Shown here in pieces: positions 22,957 through 34,500 of a stretch of 37,148 nt of DNA (positions are counted from its first letter, which is position 1; each line of letters starts with the position of its first letter). Below the pieces are notes generated by a model that saw nothing but the letters and a program-made list of their open reading frames with translations, made no database searches and was not told the DNA's origin. A program made the translations under genes and the position numbers. This stretch comes from Acanthamoeba lenticulata (Eukaryota > Discosea > Longamoebia > Acanthamoebidae), in NCBI GenBank assembly GCA_002179805.1, contig NAVB01000784.1, positions 1 to 37,148 on the forward strand. Reading direction: 5' to 3'.

Positions 22957-23422
22957 CTCTCTCCCTTCAGTAATGCAGGATCAGCTGGCGGTGCTTGAGT
23001 TCACAGTTGTGGCCAAAGAGACTGTAACGGGCTCGGTTCCTGCTTTTTTCTCAGAATGCGTAAGCAAGAAGTACATGAAAGAAAAACAGAAAGAAAAGAT
23101 CAAAATGACAAGCATTTTGGAGGACCAAACATTCTTCGACTGCTTGAGTTTGGCAAATGATTTCCGTGGTCGCGAGCTGGGAAATGGCGTTTCGAGACAT
23201 TTCGAGCTGGGATTTAAGAGGGGAGCACGATAAGGAGAAGGCGGGGTCATGCGCGAGCCAACCAGAGTACGCCCCGTGTGGGGGGGTGTTGCCTTGCGCG
23301 ACGTCGCGAGGGTGCACCAGCTGGGGGAGGGAGGCAACAAAACCATAGCGCAACCAGCCTTTGTACCCTTCACAGCACCCCAGCTAGCAAACCCCTCAAC
23401 CACCACTCCACTCGAAAGCACC
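22957..23422. promoter_or_regulatory. Divergent region between prolyl-tRNA synthetase and profilin
   Basis: This 466-nt gap should contain both promoters. Short open frames occur on both strands. One on the minus strand at about 23100-23200 begins MSRNAISQLATTE and could be an upstream 5' exon of the synthetase, but I cannot connect it in frame past a stop near 22962. No TATA box is evident. Confidence 0.35.
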
Positions 23423-23803
23423 ATGTCGTGGCAGACTTACGTTGACACCAACCTCGTCGGTACCGGCGCTGTGACCCAGGCTTGCATCCTCGGCCACGAC
23501 GGTAACACCTGGGCCACTTCGGCTGGCTTCTCGGTGAGCCCCGCCAACGGTGCCACCCTGGCCTCCGCCTTCAAGGACGCCACTGCCATCCGCTCCAACG
23601 GTTTCGAGCTCGGTGGTGTGCGTTACGTCACCATCCGCGCTGACGACCGCTCCATCTACGGTAAGAAGGGCTCTGGTGGTGTCATCACCGTCAAGACCTC
23701 CAAGGCCATCCTCGTGGGCGTCTACAACGAGAAGATCCAGCCCGGTACCGCCGCCAACGTCGTCGAGAAGCTTGCCGACTACCTCATTGGCCAGGGCTAC
23801 TAA
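23423..23803 (+). CDS. Profilin
   Basis: A 126-residue, single-exon profilin, which binds actin monomers, poly-L-proline and phosphoinositides and feeds actin to formins and VASP-like factors. It begins MSWQTYVDTNLVGTG and contains GNTWATSAGF, VRYVTIRADDRSIYGKKG and the C-terminal helix VVEKLADYLIGQGY, all very close to Acanthamoeba profilins I and II. The N-terminal Trp3 and C-terminal tyrosine lie where the poly-proline pocket forms. It is one residue longer than the 125 I remember for Acanthamoeba, and residues 20-60 differ most. High codon bias (almost all codons end in C or G) fits strong expression. It is the best taxonomic marker in the window. Confidence 0.97.
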   Translation: MSWQTYVDTNLVGTGAVTQACILGHDGNTWATSAGFSVSPANGATLASAFKDATAIRSNGFELGGVRYVTIRADDRSIYGKKGSGGVITVKTSKAILVGVYNEKIQPGTAANVVEKLADYLIGQGY

Positions 23804-24240
23804 GCGCGCCTCTCTCCTATTTTCACCTCAATCTTTCCCAAGCCCATCTTCGTCGGTCGGCTTTTTGACCACACACACACAAGCGAACTTGTGTGGTGTT
23901 GAGAAAGCACGGTTGATGATTTGTCAAATTACTTAAAACCCAAACGTGGGGTAGCAAATAGATGTCGCAGTGCGTGTGTGGTTCCACCCCCCCACACGCG
24001 CGCGTGTGTGTTTGCCCCTCAAGAAGTGTGCACCACCACCACCCACCACCCCACCACCCACTCATTTTACCACCCACACCATGAATGAAAACGTCGTGCA
24101 CCCACAGCAAGGGAGCAGCACACACTTGTCTTTTCGTGCTCTTCAAACAAGAAAACAGAGTTATTTTCTATGGTTTCATGTTTTTTCATTTTTATTTTAT
24201 TTTTTATTGGCGTGTTTGTTGTTTGATCTCTACACTTCAC
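23804..24240. other. Convergent 3' region between profilin and AP-3 sigma
   Basis: This gap holds the 3' untranslated ends of two converging genes. It contains CA/GT dinucleotide runs near 23870 and 24000, a C/A-rich tract at 24030-24080 and a T-rich tract at 24180-24220. No coding or RNA-gene signal is seen. Confidence 0.5.
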
Positions 24241-24961
24241 TCAAGTGAAGATCTTCTTCGCCATGGCGTCCTTGATGCCTTGCTTCAAGGGAGCTTCGGC
24301 CTTTTCCAGCTTGTTCTGCTCGTCCACAGCGGATGTAATAAGGGGCAAATTGGTTTCTAGCACCATGCCACCCATGACCAACTCATCCAGAATGTGATGC
24401 ACCTGGGCCCAGCAGAAGAGGCAGAAAGCAAGGAGAGTCCACTTGCAGTGAGTAGCCACACATGCGTGTATCTCGAGAGAGAGAGAGAGAGAGAAGGGGG
24501 AAGCGCGCGAACCTTGTCGGCATGGAAGATGAGGTCGAGCTCACAAACGTTTTCGAAAGACTTGTCGAGAGCTTCGACAAAAATGTGGATGAGATCGAGG
24601 ATGCCCAGCTCGCTCTCCGACGAGTCCACGCAGAACACAAAGTAAAGTGTGGCGTAGTGTCGGTAGATGAGCTTGGTGTCGCTGCCCCACTGATCCCCAC
24701 CCTCGACGAAGTTGCACATGATGTCTGACCGCTTGGACACCAAGTTGAAGCACTCTCGGATCAGCTTCTGCTGTTCATCAACGCTCTAATAATAGGGCAC
24801 GCAGCAGAGTGCCCCGCCAGCAGCGCGCATGAGCGCAAATCTTTTTGGTTCGTAAATGAATGAATGAATGAATGGCGCAGGGGGCAACGCACGTGGTAGT
24901 CAAAGAATTTGCTCAATCGTGGCTTGCCATGGTTATTGACAATGAGAATGGCATAGATCAT
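24241..24961 (-). CDS. AP-3 adaptor complex sigma subunit
   Basis: A 167-residue small (sigma) subunit of the AP-3 adaptor, which sorts cargo from endosomes or Golgi to lysosome-related compartments. Exons: 24961-24893, 24785-24513 and 24402-24241; codons sum exactly to 168. Seen: MIYAILIVNNHGKPRLSKF, then LVSKRSD, CNFVEGG, KLIYRHYATLYFVFCVDSSE, SELGILDLIHIFVEALDK, FENVCELDLIFHADKVHHIL and GGMVLETN. These follow human AP3S1/2 position by position, including the longin-type fold and the dileucine-binding sigma face. ELGILDLI rather than AP-1/2-like sequence separates it from other sigma chains. A (GA)n run lies in the second intron. Confidence 0.96.
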
Positions 24962-25504
24962 GATGAATTTGTCTTTCTGGTTTGGGCAGTTGTTTGGGCG
25001 GTGCACCAGAAGCTCGTTTTTTTTTTCTTTCATCGGCAATTTTACTGTGGAAAAAGAGAAAGAAAAAATTTAATCAAATAGAAGTGGTTGGGTCCCGCCA
25101 AATAAATGTGGTTCCCGCTTTCGGAGAGGATGAGTGTCATCAATAATCTTTTCACAACAGCCACGACAGAGGTCCTTGGCACATGTGTGCAGTGAGCAAG
25201 TAGCAAGACGGACAAGATTATGTATGGCGCCTATGGCAAGATGATCTTGTTTAAGGTAAGCGGTGCCCTTTTCCCAAGCGCGAGCGCATGGGTCATGTCG
25301 ACAAGCTGGCAGGCCTGACACGACATCCTTTTTCCAGCCCACTGGGGTCTCTTCTCTGAGGAGAACACTTGGCACCGAGGTGGGTGAAGCACCGCCAGCG
25401 GTAGGAGAGAGAGAGGCTTCTCTTAAGTACTTGAAAACATCTCCTTTCGTGCGCTGCGTCGAGACAGGCCACCTGCAACGGGGCACAGCACACCTTGCTG
25501 AAAC
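24962..25504. other. Divergent region between AP-3 sigma and myosin
   Basis: This 543-nt gap should hold the promoters of both genes. A T-rich run lies at 25017-25030 and a purine-rich run at 25050-25070. A minus-strand frame is open from about 25500 to 25075 and contains several cysteines (CRHDPC, CRGCC), but it has no ATG in frame inside the gap and no recognised family. I therefore do not call it a gene. Confidence 0.4.
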
Positions 25505-28500
25505 ATGGCTAGAAAGGGTGAAAACGAGTTCTTGATCCCCGATGGGGGAGTGGAGGATATGATTACGCTGCCTCGGCTCTCCGAGGAAGCTCTCCTCTAC
25601 AACCTGAGAGAGCGCTACAACAACGGCTTGATCTATGTATGTGGTTTTGCCACTACTCATTCCCATGCGCTTCTCTATCCTGGCTCATCTTGGTGGTGTG
25701 TTGATGGAACCTATTTGTTTGGTTGTATGCCGCCGTTTTTATGTGTTGTAGACGTTCACAGGAACGATCCTGGTGTCGGTGAACCCCTATCAACGGCTTC
25801 CCATCTACGGCCCTGAGATTCTTAAAACCTATCTGGGGAAGGTGAACTTACATAAAACAACCTCTCTATCCATCTCTTCCGCACAACTCATCCTTGCGTC
25901 TTCTTCTTCTTCCTACAGCGCTTGGGAGCCATGCCCCCTCACATCTTTGCCATTGCCGACGCGGCCTACACCGACATGATGGGCAATAGCCACAACCAAT
26001 CTGTTATCATCTCGTACGCATCCTCCTCCTCCTCCTCCCTCTACTCGAGCTTCGTGCCGCAAGGCCAGAAGGGAAAGACATGTGTGGAAGAGTCTTTGTT
26101 CATCGGTCGCACGTATGTGCGTGTGTGCGTCATGACCCTCCAGAGGTGAGAGCGGAGCCGGTAAGACGGAGGCCACCAAGCTGATCCTCCAGTATTTGGC
26201 CCACAAGACCAACAAGCACTCAGAAGTGGAGAATAACATCCTGGAAGCTAACCCCGTACTCGAGGCGTTTGGTAACGCTGCCACTGTGCGCAACAATAAC
26301 TCGTCTCGCTTCGTACGGCACACCCCGCACTTCTTCTTTTCTCTCTCTCTTCCCTCCTCCTATTATTCTCAACAGGCGCACACGCTTGCTGACGGTGCGA
26401 CCCACATAAACTTGTGTCACAGGGTAAGTATGTGGAGATCCACTTCGAGTCTGGCGGCACGCAAATCTCTGGTGCCAACATGCGCAACTGTACGTGCGCC
26501 GAACCAACCCAAAAACAAAAGTGGACTTGATGGGAAGCGGTGGTGTCGATCTCTCAACCGTGCGATATGTTTCAACAGATTTGTTGGAGAAGTCCCGCGT
26601 CGTCAATCAAACTGAAGGCGAGCGCAATTACCACATTTTCTACTGCTTGCTGGCTGGCGCTGCGGACGTCGAACGGAGTGCGTGACTTGTGCCAATCAAC
26701 TCACTTTCGCTCTCTTTATTTCCTACATGTAGCCTTCGTGAACCTCATGGTGCTTCGTTTCGCGTTGCGACAGAGCGGTGGAAGTTGACCACGTGTGCGG
26801 ATTTCCGCTACACGAACCAGTCGTCCCTGACAGAGTTGCCTGGTGTGGACGACGCTGAAGATTACGCGCGCGTTAGGGTATTTGCCTGATCCTTCTCGCA
26901 TGTGTGTGTGTGAAGCAAACGTGTTCAGGGGCGAAGCTAACGTGGGCCTGGGACTCTTCTTCACAGTCGGCCATGACGATGCTGGGCTTGTCCGAGCAGG
27001 AGCAGGTCGACATTTTCGCTGTTGTTTCAGCCATTCTCCACCTCGGTAACACACGCTTCGCCAACAAGGTGAGACAACATCCTCCCTGAGAAGGAAGTTA
27101 AACATATTCCAATTGTTGGAAATGAATGCAAAAATGATTCTTATTGGGTGATGACAGAGCGAGGATCCACGCCCAGGCGGAACCATTCGCAAGGTGCAAC
27201 CTTGTGTCGAGAATCCCGACAGTACGCCGCCTGCTTGACGAGAGAGAGAGAGAGAGAAAGAGGAAGAGGAACGTTGACCCAGTGACTGAACAACTTTCTT
27301 TCTTTCTTGTTCTCCAGCGGTTGCATTCGTTGCCGAGTTGCTGCAGACGGACGCCAAGGCGCTCGAAGAGTCACTCATCATCCGCACTAACATTGTGGGC
27401 AAGGAAGTGTTTAAAGTGCCCCTCACCCTTGTCGAGGTAACTCCCCCGTCTTACGCCGATCTCGACGCGGTGTGGTCATGATGGAGAACAGATCGGGTGG
27501 CAAAATGCTGACCACCTGACCGTCGCAGGCTGCCGACGCACGGGATGCACTTGCCAAAGCCCTCTATGATCGTCTCTTCAACTACCTTGTCCAGCGAATC
27601 AACAAGGTACAATTACAACACATCAATCAACAACAGCTTGATGCTCGCGTCTGTCTGCCACCAGCGGGATACGCTTACCGACGTGCTTGGGGTGGGTGGC
27701 CGGGGGGGAATATATGAAAGGCCATTGCGGGTCAGCCCAAGGGCAAGACGTCGTTCATCGGCGTGCTGGACATCTTCGGGTTTGAGAACTTTGCCGTGAA
27801 CAGCTTCGAGCAGTTGTGTATCAACTTTGCCAACGAAAAGTTGCAACAACACTTCAATCAGCACATCTTCAAGTTGGAGCAGGTCAGGCCCCCCCTTCCC
27901 CCCCAAGCACGCAGCGATGTTGACCACAATTGTGTTAATGATCTTTTTAACCTCTCTTCCTCGCCCTCTCAGATGGAGTACCAGCGGGAGGGCATCAGCT
28001 GGGCGAGCATCACCTACAACGACAACCAGCTGTGCCTCGACCTAATCGAGCTCGCGCGACCTCCGGGCATTCTGGCTTTGCTCGATGAAGAATCGCGCTT
28101 CCCCAAGGTGCGGCAGCATATTATTTTTACTCCTTTTTTACTTTTTTTTTACTTTTTTACTTTTTTACTTTTTTTTACTTTTTTTTGAAAAATCTTGTTT
28201 GATGCAAACAACGCGGCTGCTTGTGATGTGCGCACCTTGGCTTGGCTCTTTGCTCGGCTTCAGGCATCAGATGAATCTCTTCTGGAAAAGTTGCACAAGG
28301 CCCACGAAAAGCAGCAACACTACGAAAAGCCCAAGAAGAGAGGACCCAACTTTATCGTCAGGCACTACGCCGGCGAGGTACGCCGATCTGTTTTCACTGG
28401 TGAATGGCGTTTATTTTACACACGACGTCCGCGCAGGTCTCCTACGACACGAAGGGATTCCTTGAGAAGAACCGCGACACCTTGGGCAGTGACATCCTGG

Positions 28501-31500
28501 CGGCCGTACAGACCTCCAAGATGAAGCTGGTCGTCTCGCTCTTCCCCGATAAAGTGGACATTGGTGGCAAGAAGCCGCCCACCGTGGGCATGCAGTTCAA
28601 GGTATCGTGCAGCAGCAGCACACACACCGACCCGCCCAGCAACAACCTTGGGCTTGACAGGCGCGGCTTATCTGATCTGATCTGGTTCCTTCACCTTCAC
28701 TTTTTGCGCACGCGTAGAACCAACTGCACGAGTTGATCACCACGCTTTCCTCGACGCAACCGCATTACGTGCGCTGCATCAAACCCAACTCGCTCAAGAT
28801 CAAGAATTCCTTTGATGCGGTACCTTATCGACAAGCTCTCGTCATTGTTGAGGCTCTCTGCCATCAGAGCAGCGATTGATCACGTAATTGTTTTGTTGTT
28901 GTTGGTCCATCGATGGAAAAAACCCAGGACCTGGTGGCAGCTCAGCTCCGGTATGCTGGTATGATGGAGACCATCAAGATTCGCCAACTGGGCTACCCCA
29001 TGCGCCTGGACTTTGAGGCGTTCTACAAGCGGTAAGCCGGGCCCGCCGTTCCTCTGGTGGAGCGTGAGTGGCTCGTGAGGCGATGCTCACCGTGGGGGCA
29101 AACGATCTTCCGCAGGTACAAGTGCATCCAAGCGGTCCCCATCCGCGGCACGGACTACCGCGGCCCGGCGTCAACGGTCATCGAGGTGGGCAAGAAGAGC
29201 GGCGTGATCGCGCCCACCGAACTGCAGCTCGGCAAGACGAAGCTTTTCATGCGTGATGCTCAGGTACAATAACACCACTCACATCACACCCGTGGGTCTT
29301 GCAGTAAAAGACTCACATTGGCCTCCACTGTAGTATGCCCGGCTCGAAGACGAGCGTTCGCGGCTTCTTTTCAGCAGAGCCGTCGCCATTCAGAAAAGAT
29401 GGTTCGTGTTTCTTCTTCTGTTCTTTAACAGCTTCTTTGCCAACACTCAACGTACTAAAACCAAAATAAATAAATAAATAAAAATAAATAAAATAAAAAA
29501 AATAGGCGAAGGTACCGCATCCGCAAGAAGTTCAAGATCATGCGTAGGGCCGCCATCAAGATCCAGTCCAAGTTCCGCATGCACAGGGCCAGGCGAGCTC
29601 TCCTCAAGAAGCTCGAGTCGATCGCCCTCCTGCAGGCGTTCTTCCGGATGGTTCACGCGCGGAAGAAATACCTGCGACAGAGGAAGGCCATCGTCACCTT
29701 TCAGAAGTTCACGCGCCGCTGGCAGGCGAGGAAGATCTACCGCAAGCTGAAGCAGCAAAAGGCCGAGGCCGAACGCAGGAGGAAAGAGATCCAGCAGGCT
29801 GAATCCACCGAGCGGTGCGTTGAATCCATTCCCTTTCCTGTGTTACCTACTCCTTGTTTTCATGACTATTGTAATAATTTGAATTAATTCCGTTTCCTGC
29901 TCTCGATGTTGTGGCCATCAGGGCTCGCCTGGAGGCCGAGGAGAATGCTCGCCTGGCAGCGGAGAGGCAGGAGTGGGACAAGCAGTCTGAGGAAATGGAG
30001 CGCAAGAAAAACGAAGCCGCCCAGAAGGAAAACGAGGCCAAGAGGCAGGAGCAGGCCCGCCTGCAGATGGAGCAGCTCGAAGAGGTCGGCATCGGAGACA
30101 ACTTCACCAGCCTCCAAGGTACGAGTTTTAGATTTTTGCAAAAAGAAACAGAACACAAGAGCTGATTGGCGCCCCCCCCCCTCTCTTTCCTGTACAGGTA
30201 TGCTCGACGGTTCGGCTTACGGCTTCGTGACCGGCGGACCTCTCCCCGGAGCGGTTGAGGACGCCTTCGCTCTCCCACCGGTTGAAATGGTTCTCTTATC
30301 TCCTTTACTCCAAGCTTACCTCGCCCTAAGTTTGCGTCAACAAGTGTCCTTATCGGGTTGTGTGGTTTGTGACGGCAGGCGTTGCCTCCGCTGCCGCCAG
30401 GCGCCTTGGTGGGGATGGGTCTCGGCTTGCCGCCGCCGCCCGAGGAGATGCACGATGAAAACCTGACCGGCCTCCTCAACGAGACCAAGTACGCTCGCGA
30501 TTGCTCTTGAAGCCCGACCACCTCTCCTCACACGCCTGTGCTCGTATTTCCTCTCGTCTCCTAACCAACAACTACGCGATAATGATCGCGTGTGCAGGAA
30601 AGCGCCACCGCAGCTGATCACCGCGGAGGAGGTGCCCCTGTTCTCGTTCAAGGAGTACGGCCTTGTCCACTTCCAGCAGCAAAAGTCTGGCTTCCTGCGC
30701 AAGAAGGACGTCACCGTGGCCGAACTGCTCTTCTTCAACAACGTACCGCACATTCGGCTCTTCAATTTGAACCAACCACCGGGGCTCAAGCTTATATTTG
30801 TTGTGATTGATAAACAGAAACCGTTGACGGCCGGTCTGCACACCCTGATTCCAGTGCACAACAAGGTCGCGGTGGAGATGTCGACCAAGGTCCTCTTCCA
30901 CATGGAAAAGGCCGCTCCTGATGACTACAGCGCGGCCAAGTTCATCGTGCGCAAGGGCCTCGCCTTTGCCGAGCTCAGGGACGAGTGCTACTGTCAGCTG
31001 ATTCGGCTTATCATCAAGAACCCCTCCAAGTGCGTGGTCACCATCCCACACGTCTTCAATCGTCTCTCTCTCTCTCTCTCTCTCTTTTCTCACACACACA
31101 CACACACACCGTGCTTCTTCTCAGGGAATGGGCGAGGCGGATCTGGGAGCTCATCCTCTACTGCTGCGTCTCGTTTGAGCCCAGCGAGAACTTCAAGAAG
31201 TACCTGGCCTCGTTCCTTCTCGAACACTCTGCCGACGTACCTCTTCTTCCTCCTCTATCTTGATCATAGTGGCAAACAACGAGATTGGTTGACGCCAATT
31301 TGGGGGCTGCGTCTCAACACATAGTATCCAGTCAGGCCGGCCGACTCGGACGAGTGGGTGGGCAAGTTCGCTCGGTTCTGCCTGCGAAACCTGCGGCGCA
31401 CCTACCTGAACGGCACTCGTGCCATCATGCCCGGCACCGACGAGATGAATGCTATCAAGGTGCGGTCTTCCGCGTGGCTGTTGTTATATACGGACTGACC

Positions 31501-34500
31501 TCCTCTTGTTCTCCTCGACCTCATGTGTAGACAATGGAGGGTATCGTGTGTCGGTTCCAAATGCTGGACGGCACGTCAAAGGCCTTCTTCATCGACTCGG
31601 CTTCGACAGGTGGGCATTTGCCAAAAACGACACTGATGGGCGTTTGCCATGTCTTCTGGAGCTAACGTCCATTCTCCATCAAACCGCACTTCCACAGTGA
31701 ACGAGGCGCTCGATGAGCTGTGTAAAAAGATCGGCTTGAAGGACTCGCGCGGCTGGGCCCTGTTCTTCACCTACAACAACATTTCTCGCGGCCTGGGCGA
31801 GAAGGAGCGGCTCGCAGGTACAATGAAGCCACCTCACAGGCCCTGGCTTCATTTTGTCGTTTACCAGGAGCGATCACGACTCACTAGTTCATTTGAATGC
31901 TATTATTCTTGTTAGACACGTTGAGCAAGTTTGAAATCTTGAGGAAGTCGATGAACGAGAAGGACGTCAAGATCGACGTCCGCTTCCTCCTCAAGAAGCA
32001 GATCATCCTCGACCCCTTGATCGAGGTCACGGACGAAGTCGAGAGGACGCTGCTCTTCTTCCAGGCGTTCACTGAGATCGTGACCGACCGACTGCCGTGC
32101 GATGAAAAGGAGGCTCTTTTGTTCGCCGCCACCAAGTGCCAGTTCGAGCTGGGCGACTACGATCCGCAGCGTCCCATCGATAATATCATCGAGATGCTGT
32201 ATGTCTTCTTTGGCCTTCTTCCGCTCATGCCGAGTGTCCGTGGTTACACTCGTTCTCACTATGTACTCGCACTTCAGGGGTGAGCTGCTGCCGCCCAGGC
32301 TGGCCAAGCGCTCGAGCGAGGAGAAGAAGGCGCTGGCGATCAGCATCAACAATGAGCACGCCAAGTTGCACGGCCAAGACAAGGAAGACTGCAAGAAGCT
32401 CTATTTGCACATGGCCAAGACGCTCAAGTACTACGGCTCGTCCGTCTTCCCTGTACAGGTGCGAGTTCACACACACACACAAACAAACACACACACACAC
32501 AAAAGACCACCCTTGCTGCGTGCTGCGCGTTCCTCACAACTGACGCGCGTGAACCAAAAACCACCAAACAACAATATAGTACAAGCCCATTCCGCAGTGG
32601 CAGCTGCCTTCCAAATTCGATCTGTTCATCAACACCTGTGGCATCGTTTTCCTCGACAGGGAAACCCGGGTTCGTGCTCTCTTCACCTCTCTGGTTTTTC
32701 CATCGAAACAACTACAAGCTAACGTTGCCGCGGTTCTCTTGTGTTGCGCCATGACAGGAGGAGTTGAAGATGTTCACATTCCTTCAAGTGACGCAGTGGT
32801 CCTGGTGTCCCGGCTCGCTGCTCCTGGGCCTCTACGACGTCGGGCAGGCCAAGAACTTGGAACTGCAGACCCCTGTGGTACGCCACGCCTCTTTCTCTCT
32901 TTCTCTGGTGCATCAGAGCTCAACTCCACGGACGCGTGCTGGATCGCCGGCAGCCGGACGACGTGTGCCTGTGCCTGCTTGCCTACGCGCGGCACCTGAA
33001 GAACAACTCCAAGTACGCCAAGGCCAAGCAGGACTACCACGTCGCCACGTCGCCCGACGACCCGGACGCCGTGCCGCTGCTCTACTTTGACAAGGATGAC
33101 ATCATCATCATCAAGTCCAAGGAGGACGACGGTTGGTTCTACGGCCAGTGCGAAGGCCGCGAGGGCATGTTCCCCTCAGAGCTGGTACATATCACATGCC
33201 GCTTATGAGCTCTTTTACATGTATATGAGCCTCTCGAGGGTTAAAAAGTAACTGACTCGTGGCGATGCCGACAACACAATCTTTCCCAACAATGATCATA
33301 ACAGGTGGAGATCTTGATGGGAGCGCCCAAGTCCAACGAGATCATCTTGCAGAATACCAAGACTCTCCGCCGTGGCGCTCTTCCGCCCACACCTGGCTCC
33401 AGGAGGGGCACCGGTGCGTTTTCTCTCCTGCAGAGGCCTCTCTTGTGCCCGCAAGCACATTCGAGATGACAAGCGTTGGATCGGCTCATCCGGAGCTCTG
33501 CGTCGCAACGCCACACCACTGCAGATAAGCCTGGCAGTACTCCCGCACCGCAAGCCAAGCCGGCAGCGGCGAAGAAGACCTCGGCTGCCCGTGCCGGCGC
33601 GACCAAGGGCGCGCCCGCCAAATTGTCCTTGCCTGGCGATGATGTCTTCCTCAACGCCTCGACGCCGGTCGCCCTGCCCGCTGACCGGTACGCGGCTGCT
33701 TTTCACGCGCGCACACACGATGCCGCTGGGGGATAAAAGTAAATGGAATGGATAGATGATCTCACGCGGCATGAATACACACACACACACACACCACACA
33801 GAGTGGTGGGCCGTTCCGGTGGCCCCCACACTATGCTGGCCTGGGGCAACCTCAAGTTCCGCAAGACGACCTCCAAGACCGCCACCCTGCGGGCGAGGAC
33901 CGTGACCGTTGATGTGGCCTCCCTCATCAACTTCACGCTGGTACGATCTATTAGACAATAGATTACGAGACGAAGATGCAGCCTCTCCAAAATAGGGCAT
34001 TAGTGCTGATCCTAACGCCACTCGAGTACAGAGTCCCATCAAGAGTTCCCTCCACGACCTGGATCCGAGGGCCACGAAGCTCGCGACCGAGATCTTCCAG
34101 AACTTGATGAAGTGGATGGAAGACCTCCCGCTTGGCAAGGTGCGTCCCCTTTCCCGCCGTGTGGGAATCAAAGTTCCAAAAAACTTGGGCTTTTGAAAGA
34201 AAACTCACTAGCGCACTACACGTGGGGTGGTAATACATTAACAGGGCACGAAGCCCAAGATCGCGCAAGAGATCATTCAGTGCGCCCTTGATGACTCCAA
34301 CATCCGTGACGAGATCTACTGCCAGCTGTGCAAGCAGACCACTCGCAACCCACGCCCGTATGTTGATTCGTTTTGGGGGGGGGAGGGTCGAGGGTCGCCT
34401 CCGAGTTTGTGCTCACCACCTTTGTTTGGTTGGGCAGGGAGAGCATGCAGAAGGGCTTGCGGCTGATGGTCATGTGTGCGGGCATCTTTGGGCCGTCGCT

